This document shows, one piece after another, positions 50,677 through 59,980 of a DNA stretch of 64,000 nucleotides. A program made the position numbers and the translations under genes. Position 1 is the first letter of the stretch. Every line of letters begins with the position of its first letter. The stretch comes from Phycisphaeraceae bacterium (GTDB taxonomy: Bacteria > Planctomycetota > Phycisphaerae > Phycisphaerales > Phycisphaeraceae): the NCBI GenBank assembly GCA_028284155.1, contig JANQSF010000124.1:1-64000 (forward strand), read 5' to 3'. The notes under the pieces are model-generated. The model was not told the DNA's origin. It was given only the letters and a program-made list of their open reading frames with translations, and made no database searches.

Positions 50677-53331
50677 ATGAATATGCCAAACGAAACACAC
50701 GTTTTGAGGCTGCGACTGACCCCTCAGGCCTATGTCTGGGGGCGTGTTTGCCTTGTCGTCTGCATGCTGGGCATGGTCACGGGGGTAGCCCGCGCCGACC
50801 GCGTCGCGACCGACCTGATCGCGCTCTACGAATTCACCGAAGCCAAGGGTGACACCGTCCGCGATCGCAGCCGGGCGGGCACGCCGATCGACCTGGTGAT
50901 CGACAAGCCTGGCAATGTGCAGTGGCGTCACGGCGCGCTGGTTATTCAACGTGGCGTCGCCATCCGGTCGGTCGAGCGTGCCCGGCGGCTCACCGACGCG
51001 ATCAAGCAGTCCAACGCCCTGACTGTCGAGGCATGGGTCAAGCCCGCGAATACGCGGCAGGACGGCCCGGCCCGCATCGTCACCATGTCGGACAACACCA
51101 GCAACCGCAACATCACGCTCGGCCAGGACGGCGGGAAGTACGACGCTCGGCTGCGGTCGGGTTCGACGAGCGAAAACGGCATCCCCTCGACGGCGTCGCC
51201 GAATAACTCCCTGAGTACCGACCTGACGCATGTCGTTTACACGCGCGACGCATCGGGCAACGCGCGCATCTATCTCAACGGCAAGCAAAGCGCGTCGAAG
51301 AAAGTTGGCGGCAAGCTGGACAACTGGAACACGCGGTATCACTTGATCCTGGCTAACGAACTGACGGGCGACCGCCCCTGGCTGGGCGAGATGCATCTGG
51401 TGGCGATCTATAAGAAAGCCCTGTCACCCAAGGAGGTCGAGCAGAACTTCATGGCCGGCGGCGGCACGGTCATCACCGCCGCGATGCGCGACACGAGTGC
51501 GAAGCTGTTCGAGGCCGAGGTCGCGCCGATCCTCGCCCGGCATTGCCTCGAATGTCACGGCTGGAAGTCCAAGAAGGGCAAACTCGACCTGTCGCAGCGC
51601 AACCTCGCGCAGGCCGGCGGCAAGAGTGGGCAGGTCATTCTGCCCGGCAGCGCCGCCAAGAGCGAGCTGTTCAAACAGGTCCTGTCCAACGACATGCCGG
51701 ACGACCGCCCGCCGCTGTCGCGACGTGAGAAACAACTGCTGCGTCATTGGATCGACACCGGCGCGGTCTGGTCGACCGCGTCGATCGAGCGGTCTGCTTA
51801 CGTCAAACCCATCGAGCCGGGCGGCAATTGGCTGCGTCGGCTGACCGTCACGGAGTACATCGAGACCGTGCGCGTCGCCGTCGGCGTTGACATCGCCGAA
51901 GACGCCCGCGCGACCCTGCCGCGCGACCTGCGGGCCGACGGGTTCAGCAACACGGCCTACAACCTCGGCGTCGATATGGCCCACGTCGAGGGGTTTGCCA
52001 AGCTTGCGCGCACCGTCGCGCAACGGATGGACGTACCGAAGTTCGCCGTGCGGTTTACGAAGCAGCGCAAGTTCGACGACGCGACGCTCAAGCCGATGAT
52101 CGCCGCGATGGGCAAGTGGCTGCTGCGCGGCCCGCTGGAGCCGCGCGAGATCGACGCCTACCTCAGCGTCGCGCAGGCTGTGCGCAAAGAGGGCGGCGAC
52201 TTCGACGAGGCCGTGTCGTTCATTGTCGAGGCGATGCTGCAATCGCCGCGCTTCGTCTACCGCGTCGAGAAGCAGCGGGGCGACGGCAAGCCGCAACCGG
52301 TCACCGGCTACGAGTTGGCGTCACGATTGAGCTACATCCTCTGGGGCGGCCCGCCGGACGACGCGCTATTGCGGGCTGCTGCGAAGGGAGAATTATCGAC
52401 CAAAGCGCAGGTCGAAGCGCAGGCCCGTCGCATGTTGCGTGACCCGCGTGCGCGGAAGCACTCACAGCAGTTCATCTACGAATGGCTGGACCTGGGCCGA
52501 CTCGACTACATGCGGCCGAACGCCAAGAAGTTCCCCAAGTGGGAGGACGCGCTCGCGGCCGACATGCGGGCCGAGACGCTGGCGTTTTACGATGAGGTCG
52601 TCTGGAAACAGGCTCGGCCGATGAACGACCTGTTCAATGCGCAGGTCACGATCGTGACGCCTCGCCTCGCGCATCATTACGGCCTGACCCCGGGCACGAG
52701 CGGCGGCGTGACGCGTTACGACCTGTCCGGCCTTCCCGCGCGCGGCGGCCTGCTGACGCAGGGCAGCGTGCTCACCGTCGGCGGCGACGAGGGGTCGATG
52801 GTCACGCGCGGCCTGTTCGTGCTCCACAGTGTGTTGCGCGGGCACGTCGAAGACCCGCCGCCGTGTGTCGACACGACGCCCGTGCCGACGAAGCCCGGCC
52901 TGTCGCAGCGCGGCGTCGCGCTGGCTCGGCTGGCCAACCCCGCGTGCGGCGGCTGCCACGCGCGCTTCGAGCCGTTGGCGTTCGGCCTCGAAAAATTCGA
53001 CGGCCTCGGCGTGCACCACGAGAAAGACCACCACGGCAACACGCTCCGCGACGACGGCGAACTTGCGATCCCCGGCCGCGATAAGCCGATCAAGTATCAG
53101 TCGTCCGCGCAACTTATGGACCTGCTCGCCGCCAGCGATCGCGTCAAACAGACGATGACCTGGAAGGCCACGCAATGGGCGATCGGCCGACCGCTGGACG
53201 AATCCGACACGGCTATACTGGAAGACATCCACAAGGCCGCCCAGCGCGGCGGCGGGACTTACTCAAGCCTGCTCACCGCCATCGTTACTAGCGACCTGGT
53301 ACGCAAGACACGCACGGAGCCCCAGCCATGA
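50677..53331 (+). CDS. DUF1592-type cytochrome protein with LamG domain
   Basis: An 884-residue exported protein typical of planctomycetes. After a signal peptide (about 1-40) comes a LamG/concanavalin-like domain (ALYEFTEAKGDTVRDRS...GEMHLVAIYKKALSPKEVEQNF). A PSCyt1 heme domain follows with CLECH (Cys290) and LDLSQRNLAQ. Then come DUF1587, DUF1595, DUF1592, DUF1588 and DUF1585-type segments, the last with a second heme-like CGGCHARFEPLAFGLEKFDGLG (Cys757). It probably works as an extracytoplasmic redox protein with the DUF1552 partner encoded next. ATG 50683, two codons on, is equally possible. Confidence 0.9.
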   Translation: MNMPNETHVLRLRLTPQAYVWGRVCLVVCMLGMVTGVARADRVATDLIALYEFTEAKGDTVRDRSRAGTPIDLVIDKPGNVQWRHGALVIQRGVAIRSVERARRLTDAIKQSNALTVEAWVKPANTRQDGPARIVTMSDNTSNRNITLGQDGGKYDARLRSGSTSENGIPSTASPNNSLSTDLTHVVYTRDASGNARIYLNGKQSASKKVGGKLDNWNTRYHLILANELTGDRPWLGEMHLVAIYKKALSPKEVEQNFMAGGGTVITAAMRDTSAKLFEAEVAPILARHCLECHGWKSKKGKLDLSQRNLAQAGGKSGQVILPGSAAKSELFKQVLSNDMPDDRPPLSRREKQLLRHWIDTGAVWSTASIERSAYVKPIEPGGNWLRRLTVTEYIETVRVAVGVDIAEDARATLPRDLRADGFSNTAYNLGVDMAHVEGFAKLARTVAQRMDVPKFAVRFTKQRKFDDATLKPMIAAMGKWLLRGPLEPREIDAYLSVAQAVRKEGGDFDEAVSFIVEAMLQSPRFVYRVEKQRGDGKPQPVTGYELASRLSYILWGGPPDDALLRAAAKGELSTKAQVEAQARRMLRDPRARKHSQQFIYEWLDLGRLDYMRPNAKKFPKWEDALAADMRAETLAFYDEVVWKQARPMNDLFNAQVTIVTPRLAHHYGLTPGTSGGVTRYDLSGLPARGGLLTQGSVLTVGGDEGSMVTRGLFVLHSVLRGHVEDPPPCVDTTPVPTKPGLSQRGVALARLANPACGGCHARFEPLAFGLEKFDGLGVHHEKDHHGNTLRDDGELAIPGRDKPIKYQSSAQLMDLLAASDRVKQTMTWKATQWAIGRPLDESDTAILEDIHKAAQRGGGTYSSLLTAIVTSDLVRKTRTEPQP

Positions 53332-54761
53332 CGCAGCGCCAACCTGTCAGCCGACGAACCGCTATCAAGGGCCTGGGCGGTGTCGCGATCGGCCTGCCGT
53401 TTCTTGAAGAGATGACCGCGACCTCGGCCGCGGCCGCGGTGGCCAAGACGCCTGCCGTCCCCGTGCGTGCGTTCAATGTCTTCTTCGGCTTGGGCATCCC
53501 CGCGCCGCTGCAGACCGAAGGCTTCGACGGCGTGCTTGAACCGCTCAGGCCGCTCAGCAAGAAACTGCTGATCATGCGCAACGTCGACCAGGTGCGTTGC
53601 GACGAGAAGGGCATCAACGCGCACTTCGACGGCGCTTCGGGCGCGTTCACAGCCGAGCCGCCGGACGGCGAGGCGAAGTCGGGCGGGCCGTCGATCGACC
53701 AGGTGATCCGCAAGGCCCACTACCCCAACGGCATGCCGGCCGGCATGGTGCCGACGCTCGTGGGCGGGACGTTTTTCCGACGCAGCCGGGTCAGCCGGTA
53801 TGTGCACAGCTACAACGACGACGGCACCGTCGCGGCCGCGATGCAGGAGAAGCCGCGCGACCTGTTCAACCGCGTGTTCGGTGGGGCCGACATCCCCAAG
53901 ACCGAGGCCGAGATGCGCCGCCTGCGCATCAGCAAGAGCGTGCTCGACTCGACCGTCGAGCAGTACCGTTATTACACCGGCCCGAACTCGCCGCTGGGCG
54001 CCGCGAGCAAGGCCCGCGTCAAAGACCACCTCGACCGCATCCGCGAGTTCGAGAAGCGGGCGTTCCGCATGGCCCTGCACGGCAAGACGCCGAAGCAGCC
54101 GCCCAAGAGCAAGCTCCTGCACGGCGGCCAGGCCGACCCCGGCGGCCAGGGCATCGATATCACACTCCAAGAGTTGACCGAAGAGTGGCGCTTGATGGCC
54201 GACCTCTACGCACTGGCCATCCAGACCGACCGTGTCCGCTTCGGCGCGCTGACGTTCCTCGCCGCCGGCGAACGCATCCGCCTGACGGGTCGTTATGAAT
54301 ACGCCGGCCGAAAGATTTGGGACTTCGACGATTCCAAACAACTCAACGCGTCCGGCGACAAGGGCTGCAGCCACGAGTGGTGGCACAAGTTCAACGAGAA
54401 GCGCAAGAACGAGCAACTGCGCGCCCACGCCCACATGAAGATGAACGAGGTCGCCTACTTCCTGAGCCGACTCGACGACGCCGACTCCCGCGAGGCCAAC
54501 GGCCGAACGATCCTGGAAAACGCGCTGTTCACCGTCTCGACCGAGTCCGGCGACGGCCGACACAGCAATGTCAAACGCGAACTGTCCGGCGTCTTCCACG
54601 CCATCAGCGGCGCGAACGGCCGATTCAAAACGGGGCAGATCATGGACGTGGGCGCCGAGGGGATCGACGTCTATAACAGCATGTTAGACGGCATGGGCGT
54701 GAGCAACCGCCTCGGGCCGGCGCGGCGGGATGGGCGGGCGGTGGATGGGATTCGGGTTTAG
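53328..54761 (+). CDS. DUF1552 family Tat-exported protein
   Basis: A 477-residue protein. The twin-arginine signal is SRRTAIKGLGGVAIGLPFLE. DUF1552 landmarks include VRAFNVFFGLGIP, LLIMRNVDQV, NAHFDGASGAF, SIDQVIRKAHYP and YNDDGTVAAAMQEKPRDLFNRVFGG. The fold is related to DUF1501/sulfatase-like proteins; its activity is unknown. Its ATG overlaps the stop of the DUF1592 gene as ATGA, so the two are translationally coupled, and DUF1592-DUF1552 is a fixed pair across Planctomycetota and Verrucomicrobiota. Export through Tat suggests the protein folds, perhaps with a metal, before export. Confidence 0.92.
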   Translation: MTQRQPVSRRTAIKGLGGVAIGLPFLEEMTATSAAAAVAKTPAVPVRAFNVFFGLGIPAPLQTEGFDGVLEPLRPLSKKLLIMRNVDQVRCDEKGINAHFDGASGAFTAEPPDGEAKSGGPSIDQVIRKAHYPNGMPAGMVPTLVGGTFFRRSRVSRYVHSYNDDGTVAAAMQEKPRDLFNRVFGGADIPKTEAEMRRLRISKSVLDSTVEQYRYYTGPNSPLGAASKARVKDHLDRIREFEKRAFRMALHGKTPKQPPKSKLLHGGQADPGGQGIDITLQELTEEWRLMADLYALAIQTDRVRFGALTFLAAGERIRLTGRYEYAGRKIWDFDDSKQLNASGDKGCSHEWWHKFNEKRKNEQLRAHAHMKMNEVAYFLSRLDDADSREANGRTILENALFTVSTESGDGRHSNVKRELSGVFHAISGANGRFKTGQIMDVGAEGIDVYNSMLDGMGVSNRLGPARRDGRAVDGIRV

Positions 54762-54796
54762 ATGCAGCACGCATGGCAGTGGCGCATACCTAATTG

Positions 54797-55927
54797 TCAC
54801 GGCACGTCTTCGATAGTGATCATCAAGAAGTAACCATCCGTTACATTAATGCGCGTAACGGACACCTTTAATCCGCCAACCCGACGCCACTCCTCGGAGG
54901 CCACACCTGCACGGGCAGCGTTGAGCCACTTCCTAATGTCCTCGAATGATCCGTTCGTGAGGTTTTGAACAATTGTGGCGGCACTTGCAAGGCTACTTCT
55001 GTCCTCTGCGTCATCGCTCCCGTCACGAAACACCACCGAGACTGAAGCGGCTCGAATAAACTCTGCATTGCCGACCGCTTGAATCTCGACCCCAGGGACT
55101 TCTGGATTGGCCGCCAGCCAGGAGAGTCCGCTGGAGGACCGACGCCAAGTCCATCCCCGCTCGTCATTCCACAGGGACTTGAATCGGGACAATGACCATC
55201 CGATCGCGCTGTCCGCCGTCGCGCCTGCGAACGGCGTGTAACCCGTACCGGCCCACGGGTCGGGGTTCAACTCAGCGGTAAGGTACAGGCCAATCACAGT
55301 GACAACTGCCAGTACTGACGCGCCAAAGAGTCCTCCCGCCGCGACACGCGAAGCGCGAGTGAATCCAGGTCTCTGCCATGGGCGGGCTTTGGCTTCACGC
55401 GCGTTGCCACATTCCGGGCATGGGCCGTCGTCCGTCCCTCGCAAGTCGTAACCGCACGACCGGCAGTACCCGACAAGCGACAGTTTGTGGCGGCGCCATC
55501 GGCGCACCACATACCATGCCATTGGTGGAATCGTGAACAACAGCGTTACGAACCACGCCGGGGCGACCACGGCTTTGATGGGCACTGTCAGCCCAAGGGG
55601 ATAGATATGCTGACCCCGCCATAACCGAAACTGAAAATCAACGACTTTGAATTGAGGTTCATCACGCAGTCTGGCATGCCACCTGTCCCACGTTTTTCCA
55701 CGTTCGACATGCTTGTGTACGGTCGACGATTGGGGAACCGTACGAGACTGACTCAAGTCCTCCCACGTCATTTCGAATGAGCCAAGGTCGCTATGGAAGC
55801 TGATCCACCTTCCATTCCAGCAAATGCCAGTCTGCTCGCCGCGAAACCCACGCACCCACATCGCGCACGACAAGACGACCAGAAGAAGCGATAGCGCTGC
55901 CACCAGATTGAAGCATCGCCCGAGCAC
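54797..55927 (-). CDS. Membrane protein with [10 protein letters not shown] zinc ribbon
   Basis: A 376-residue membrane protein. Helices lie at about residues 6-24, 115-135 and 200-222. Between the second and third is the zinc ribbon [11 protein letters not shown]...GPCPECG, a short module found in many planctomycete membrane proteins of unknown function. The C-terminal 150 residues are a soluble extracytoplasmic domain ending [22 protein letters not shown]. The start appears to be GTG 55927; the site before it is weak. Base composition is less GC-rich than the surrounding genes. It is convergent with the DUF1552 gene. Confidence 0.75.
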   Translation of the reverse strand: MLGRCFNLVAALSLLLVVLSCAMWVRGFRGEQTGICWNGRWISFHSDLGSFEMTWEDLSQSRTVPQSSTVHKHVERGKTWDRWHARLRDEPQFKVVDFQFRLWRGQHIYPLGLTVPIKAVVAPAWFVTLLFTIPPMAWYVVRRWRRHKLSLVGYCRSCGYDLRGTDDGPCPECGNAREAKARPWQRPGFTRASRVAAGGLFGASVLAVVTVIGLYLTAELNPDPWAGTGYTPFAGATADSAIGWSLSRFKSLWNDERGWTWRRSSSGLSWLAANPEVPGVEIQAVGNAEFIRAASVSVVFRDGSDDAEDRSSLASAATIVQNLTNGSFEDIRKWLNAARAGVASEEWRRVGGLKVSVTRINVTDGYFLMITIEDVP

Positions 55928-55950
55928 GGTATAAGTCTATGGCAAGAAGG

Positions 55951-56095
55951 TCGGGCGCGTTGCCCGACGTTTGGAAGTGCAACGTCTTTGAACTGCCGGG
56001 TGCCACACTTTGTCCCGAAGGGCAAAGTATGCACGGCGCGCCTTGCGTGTCCGATCGCACAACGGCACACTTTGCAAAGCCAAGGTGTGGCACCG
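55951..56095. repeat. Hairpin J2 and palindrome I1
   Basis: GTCGGGCGCGTTGCCCGAC (55951-55969) is a single J-type hairpin. I1 (55996-56095) has left arm GGGTGCCACACTTTGTCCCG, itself a hairpin through CTTTG...CAAAG, and right arm CACACTTTGCAAAGCCAAGG continuing TGTGGCACC. A second I unit lies at 56225-56310. Confidence 0.72.
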
Positions 56096-56104
56096 GACAT
56101 CGGG

Positions 56105-56225
56105 TCACCCCCGATTCAACTTCCCCATGAACCGATCCCCGCCCGGCTCCAGCATCCAGTCTTCCCAACCGAGGTGGCGACAAACCCCACCGCGCGCATC
56201 GTTTCGTCTGGGTCGGTCGTGAGCC
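56105..56225 (-). pseudogene. GNAT acetyltransferase 3' fragment, frameshifted
   Basis: On the minus strand this reads [14 protein letters not shown], then one base is missing, then [23 protein letters not shown] and TGA (56105-56107). It matches the C-terminal third of the intact GNAT gene at 57984-58499 ([26 protein letters not shown]...). The homology is cut off at 56225, where palindrome I2 begins. The upstream two thirds of the gene are absent. Confidence 0.8.
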
Positions 56226-56310
56226 GGGTGCTACACTTTGTCCCGAAGGGCAATGTGTACATAGCGCGCCTTGGATGTCCCGTACACCGAACGGTACACT
56301 TTGCAGAGCG
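56225..56310. repeat. Palindrome I2
   Basis: GGGTGCTACACTTTGTCCCG with its inverted partner ACGGTACACTTTGCAGAGCG. It starts exactly where the GNAT fragment stops and ends 7 bases before the ATG of the pseudopilin gene, so it must lie in that gene's leader. Confidence 0.7.
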
Positions 56311-56317
56311 AGTGCCC

Positions 56318-57064
56318 ATGAAGGTCCGTCGTCCCATTCAAGCCGCAGGTGATCAGCGCGCATTTACGCTCATTGAGTTGCTGGTGGTCGTCTCGCTCAT
56401 CGTCCTGCTGGTCGCCCTGCTTCTGCCGGCGCTTGGACGCGCGCGCGAGATCGGACGGCGAACGGTTTGCGCCAGCAACCTGCAGCAGATCGGCAACGCG
56501 ATGCTGAGTCAGGCGGCCGATTCGGGAGGCCGACTGCCGCTCGGCTATGTCGATAGCGCGCACGGCAGCACATACCACATGATTTGGGCGTTCTCGTCGC
56601 CGCACAAGTACATGATGCTCGGCACGCTTGTTGAATCGGGCGCGGTCGGCGGGGGAGAGGTCTTTTATTGCCCGTCGCAGAAATGGTCGTTCTTTCAATA
56701 CGACACACCGGACAACCGCTGGGACGAGCCATACACCTCGAACGGCGCGCAAAAGATCACACGCAGCGGCTACAATGTCCGGCCGTTCTTCGAAGGCAGG
56801 ACATGGGATTGGGGCACGCACTCGTCACCCGCGCCTCCGCCGAACCTCGCTCGCATTCAATCCCTACCCAGCGGCACGACGATCGCCGCAGATCTGATCT
56901 CGATAAGAACGTGGACCGATGCCAGCCACGCCGATGGCGTCAACCGGATCGGCGTCGATGGCGGTGTCAACTGGGTCCAGCGCGATGTTTTCGATGACTA
57001 CCTTGAAACCACCTTGCACGCCAGCCTCGCCGAACAGTTGTGGACATCGCTTGATGAGAACTGA
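56318..57064 (+). CDS. Pseudopilin-like protein (prepilin N-terminus)
   Basis: A 248-residue protein with a type IV prepilin signal: [31 protein letters not shown], with Phe-Thr-Leu-Ile-Glu at the cleavage site (residues 15-19) and Glu+5. [15 protein letters not shown] follows, as in the H-type (DUF1559-related) planctomycete pseudopilins. The C-terminal domain ends with [21 protein letters not shown], the usual display of a date/table-like beta turn. Planctomycetes have many such proteins of unknown role. A prepilin peptidase would process it. No ribosome-binding site is obvious; palindrome I2 is just upstream. Confidence 0.85.
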   Translation: MKVRRPIQAAGDQRAFTLIELLVVVSLIVLLVALLLPALGRAREIGRRTVCASNLQQIGNAMLSQAADSGGRLPLGYVDSAHGSTYHMIWAFSSPHKYMMLGTLVESGAVGGGEVFYCPSQKWSFFQYDTPDNRWDEPYTSNGAQKITRSGYNVRPFFEGRTWDWGTHSSPAPPPNLARIQSLPSGTTIAADLISIRTWTDASHADGVNRIGVDGGVNWVQRDVFDDYLETTLHASLAEQLWTSLDEN

Positions 57065-57083
57065 TCGGCAAAGTAAAGCCGGG

Positions 57084-57205
57084 TCACTCTCGCTTCCCCT
57101 TCCACATAAAACGATCACTGCCCGGTTCCAGCTTCCGGTCTTCCCAGCCGAGGTGGCGGCAAAACCCCGCCGCGTGGATCGTTTCGTCCGGGTCGGTGGT
57201 GAGCC
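57084..57205 (-). pseudogene. GNAT acetyltransferase 3' fragment, frame intact
   Basis: On the minus strand: [20 protein letters not shown], then EDRKLEPGSDRFMWKGKRE and TGA (57084-57086). The reading frame is intact but the N-terminal two thirds are missing. The 5' boundary (57205) is at the same position in the gene as in the fragment at 56225. Palindrome J3 begins right there. Confidence 0.8.
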
Positions 57206-57276
57206 GGCAACTTAGGCCGGACATATTGCCCGGCGGTTGGACACACTTAGAGATCAAATGCCGGGTAACGTCCCCG
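57206..57276. repeat. Palindrome J3
   Basis: GGCCGGACATATTGCCCGGC pairs with ATGCCGGGTAACGTCCCCGG, and the loop of about 25 bases contains ACACACTTAGAGATCAA. It abuts the GNAT fragment and lies upstream of the next gene on the + strand. Confidence 0.65.
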
Positions 57277-57318
57277 GTATGCGGCGTGAATCCGACTTCC
57301 CATTGTCACTGATCACCC

Positions 57319-58008
57319 ATGCCCACACGACGCATCATCGATACGCTCGACGTCAATCCTTACACCTTCGACGCCGATGCCGAGTCGGCTGAGCGTCGTC
57401 ATATCGAGACCTTTGCCGAGGGCAGCGACGAGGCCGTTCGACTTGCCCACGCCGCGGTGGATGCGTTCAAACGCGTCGCGCGTAACCGTTGCATCGACGA
57501 CGACGCGTTAGCGGTGTTCGCGCAGGCGATCCGTTCGCTGGACACGGCAGCGCTGTCTCTGGCGGGCAAGTACCTGATCGCCGTGCGCGGCCTCTACACG
57601 AACGACCGCGAGGGCAATCGGCTGGCCGTCGCCTGGGACGACACGCTGCTTGGACTGGTGAACGACCCGAAAGCGGATGTGCGTGTCAACACGCTTTGCA
57701 TCGTCGCGAAGCACATCACCAGGCTGGGCGAGCCGACAGCCCTGTACGTGATTGGTATCGGTCTGAAGGACCGGTCGTATCACGTCCGCCTGGCCGCGAT
57801 CGACGCGGCGCTTGCCGGCGGCTGGGCGGCGAGTGTGCCCGTACTCGAAGCGATGCGCGAGTCGGAGACGCACGCCAAAGTGATTGAGCGACTCGATTGG
57901 TGTCTGACCCTGCTGAAAGGCGGCGCGATCATCGACAATGGATATGAAACGACCCGCGCACCGGGCGGCGGAGTGAGGACGCGCTACGTCGGCGACGACG
58001 TCGGTTGA
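57319..58008 (+). CDS. HEAT-like helical repeat protein
   Basis: A 229-residue soluble protein. It appears all-helical, with repeats of the kind DAALAVFAQAIRSLDTAALSLAGKYL, DDTLLGLVNDPKADVRVNTLCIVAKHI and ALYVIGIGLKDRSYHVRLAAIDAALAGG. The DPKADVRVNTL and DRSYHVRLAAI phrases are the HEAT-repeat signature (D-x-x-x-x-V-R). Such proteins bind other proteins; no enzyme motif is seen. Its last 25 bases overlap the 3' end of the convergent GNAT gene. Confidence 0.65.
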   Translation: MPTRRIIDTLDVNPYTFDADAESAERRHIETFAEGSDEAVRLAHAAVDAFKRVARNRCIDDDALAVFAQAIRSLDTAALSLAGKYLIAVRGLYTNDREGNRLAVAWDDTLLGLVNDPKADVRVNTLCIVAKHITRLGEPTALYVIGIGLKDRSYHVRLAAIDAALAGGWAASVPVLEAMRESETHAKVIERLDWCLTLLKGGAIIDNGYETTRAPGGGVRTRYVGDDVG

Positions 58009-58499
58009 CCCGTGCTATTGCGTTGGACCGATGGCCTTGCCTTCCGCATGAACCGATCCCCGTCCGATTCCATCTTCCAGTCTTCCCAGCCGAGGTGACG
58101 GTAAAACCCCACCGCGCGGATCGTTTCGTCCGGGTCGGTCGTGAGCCAGACCTCATCCCAACCCTCGGAAAACAGCCAGTCTTCGACGAGCGTTAATAGA
58201 TGCTTGCCGATGCCGCGGCCCTCGTATTCAGCCAGGACGGCGATGACCCACATCTCGCCGTTGGTCTTGTTGCCCATCGCGAACCCGACGACCTGCCCTT
58301 CCGCCTCGCACAGCCAGCCGCGGTGTGAGTCTTTGAGCAAGTCGCGCACCGAGTCGTGCGTGATGCCCAGCGCCGTCAACTCCTCCGCGCCGCGGTCGTT
58401 GTCCCACGTGCGGATGCGCACGTCGAAGATGGCGTCCATGTCGCCGGGGCCGATCTCGCGGTAGGTCGGCGGGGTTGGCTGTTCTTGGGGTTGTCGCAT
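57984..58499 (-). CDS. GNAT family N-acetyltransferase
   Basis: A 171-residue acetyltransferase. The order of GNAT motifs is complete: REIGPGDMDAIFDVRIRTW at the start, WLCEAEGQVVGFAMG, then the acetyl-CoA motif MWVIAVLAEYEGRGIGKHLLTLVEDWL (EGRGIG as R/QxxGxG), and [14 protein letters not shown] at the end. The substrate could be a small molecule or a protein amine and is unknown. The Ser/Thr/Pro tail after RKARPS is not conserved in the two fragments nearby. It is convergent with the HEAT-like gene, overlapping by 25 bases. Confidence 0.88.
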   Translation of the reverse strand: MRQPQEQPTPPTYREIGPGDMDAIFDVRIRTWDNDRGAEELTALGITHDSVRDLLKDSHRGWLCEAEGQVVGFAMGNKTNGEMWVIAVLAEYEGRGIGKHLLTLVEDWLFSEGWDEVWLTTDPDETIRAVGFYRHLGWEDWKMESDGDRFMRKARPSVQRNSTGQPTSSPT

Positions 58500-58588
58500 G
58501 ATCGGAGTTTAGAGCGCTCGGTGCGAGCCATTATGATGAATCTACAGAATGTAATCGACACGGGGTCGATTTGAACAGGGGCGCGCCA

Positions 58589-59980
58589 ATGACACGGATC
58601 AAAATGGTCGAGTCGACAGGCGTCGGGTGGGCACTGCCCACCCCTGAGCACGGCAACCTGACGACAGGCGATGGTGGGCAGTGCCCACCCGACGGTTGTC
58701 GGAGGCAGTCTCACGTAAAGCCCGGCCTGTTCTGGCTCTGTTTATGCGTGCTGGTTTTCGGTGCGTACACAAGTGTCATGGCCAATCCGCCGTCGCTCGA
58801 CGACGCGCACAAAACGCCGGCCGGGCCGATGGTCGGGCACACGACGGCGACGTCGGCGCTCGTGTGGATGTACACGCCCGCGGGGACCGATGTGCTGGTC
58901 AGGTTCGGCCCCGCCGGGTCGTCGAAACTGGTGCATTCAGCCAAACTGAAGTCGACCCCGACCACGAAGATGGGCGCGATCGGCCGCGTCTGGCGGGCCG
59001 AGTTGAACGACCTGAAACCGGCCACGCGTTACGAATTCGCCGTGCACCTGAACGACGGCAAGTCGCTGCCTGAACACCGCGGGTCGTTTATGACGGCCCC
59101 GGAAGCGGGCGAGCCGGTAAAGTTCCGGATCGGTTTGACGTCGTGCATGAAGGCCAAGCAACCGCAGGGATCGCTGTCGTTGTTTTACGACGACAGGCCG
59201 GACGTGCACCTGACGCTGGGCGACACGGTCTATTCCGACTCGACCGACCCGAGGTTGCAGTGGAAGTACCACCTGCAGTACCGGCAGATGGAACGGTTCG
59301 CGAAGGTCGTGCGGTCGATGCCGACGTACGCGATGTGGGACGACCACGACTACGGGCCGAACAATTCCGATGGTGGTGCGAAGGGCAAGGAGAATTCGTT
59401 GGCCGGCTGGACACTGCTCTGGCACAACCCGCCGACCGGCACGCCGACCACGCCCGGCGCGTTTTACAAGTTCACCTGGGGCGACGTCGAGTTTTTCGTC
59501 GTCGACGGCCGATACTACCGCTCGCGCGGCAAGGCTAAAGACGACGAGACCAAACGCATGCTCGGCGACGCGCAGTTCAAGTGGTTGATCGACGGGCTCA
59601 AGTCGTCGAAGGCGAAGTTCAAGGTCATCGCGTCGGGCAGCACGCTGCACCACAGCCTGCACGACGGTTGGCGGATCTACACGTTCGCCCGCCACCGCCT
59701 GTTCGACGCGATCAAGTCGAACAAGTTCGACGGCGTCGTCTACTTCGGCGGCAGCCTGCACCGCTCGCTGGCGTGGGAGCACCACGAGTCGGACCGCGTC
59801 GGCTACCCCCTGGTCGAGGTGATCTCGTCCGGCATCGCCAACAGCAAGACGCTCAGCTACGCGACGGTCGACTTCGACACCACCCTGCCCGACCCGACGA
59901 TGACCGTCCGCGTGCGACTGGGCACGGGCAAGATCAAGCAGGAACAGACGTGGAAGTTGTCGCGGTTGTCGCACAAGTGA
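58589..59980 (+). CDS. PhoD-like phosphatase with palindrome-derived N-terminus
   Basis: A 463-residue secreted protein of the PhoD/alkaline phosphatase D family. The N-terminal Ig-like domain has GHTTATSALVWMYTPAGTDVLVRFGP. The metallophosphatase core has LTSCMKAKQPQGSLSLFYDDRPDVHLTLGDTVYSDST, AMWDDHDYGPNNSD and a final YFGGSLHRSL. AGGGG lies 9 bases before ATG 58589. The signal-peptide core WLCLCVLVFGAYTSVMA comes only after about 45 residues; the section before it (VGWALPTPEHG...GQCPPDG) is encoded by palindrome N. So the palindrome appears to have lengthened the N-region of an existing signal peptide in frame. Confidence 0.87.
   Translation: MTRIKMVESTGVGWALPTPEHGNLTTGDGGQCPPDGCRRQSHVKPGLFWLCLCVLVFGAYTSVMANPPSLDDAHKTPAGPMVGHTTATSALVWMYTPAGTDVLVRFGPAGSSKLVHSAKLKSTPTTKMGAIGRVWRAELNDLKPATRYEFAVHLNDGKSLPEHRGSFMTAPEAGEPVKFRIGLTSCMKAKQPQGSLSLFYDDRPDVHLTLGDTVYSDSTDPRLQWKYHLQYRQMERFAKVVRSMPTYAMWDDHDYGPNNSDGGAKGKENSLAGWTLLWHNPPTGTPTTPGAFYKFTWGDVEFFVVDGRYYRSRGKAKDDETKRMLGDAQFKWLIDGLKSSKAKFKVIASGSTLHHSLHDGWRIYTFARHRLFDAIKSNKFDGVVYFGGSLHRSLAWEHHESDRVGYPLVEVISSGIANSKTLSYATVDFDTTLPDPTMTVRVRLGTGKIKQEQTWKLSRLSHK
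58622..58694. repeat. Palindrome N inside the PhoD-like gene
   Basis: The left arm CGTCGGGTGGGCACTGCCCA and right arm TGGTGGGCAGTGCCCACCCG are inverted copies, each itself a hairpin (GTGGGCACTGCCCAC). In frame they read VGWALPT and GQCPPDG. Confidence 0.85.
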
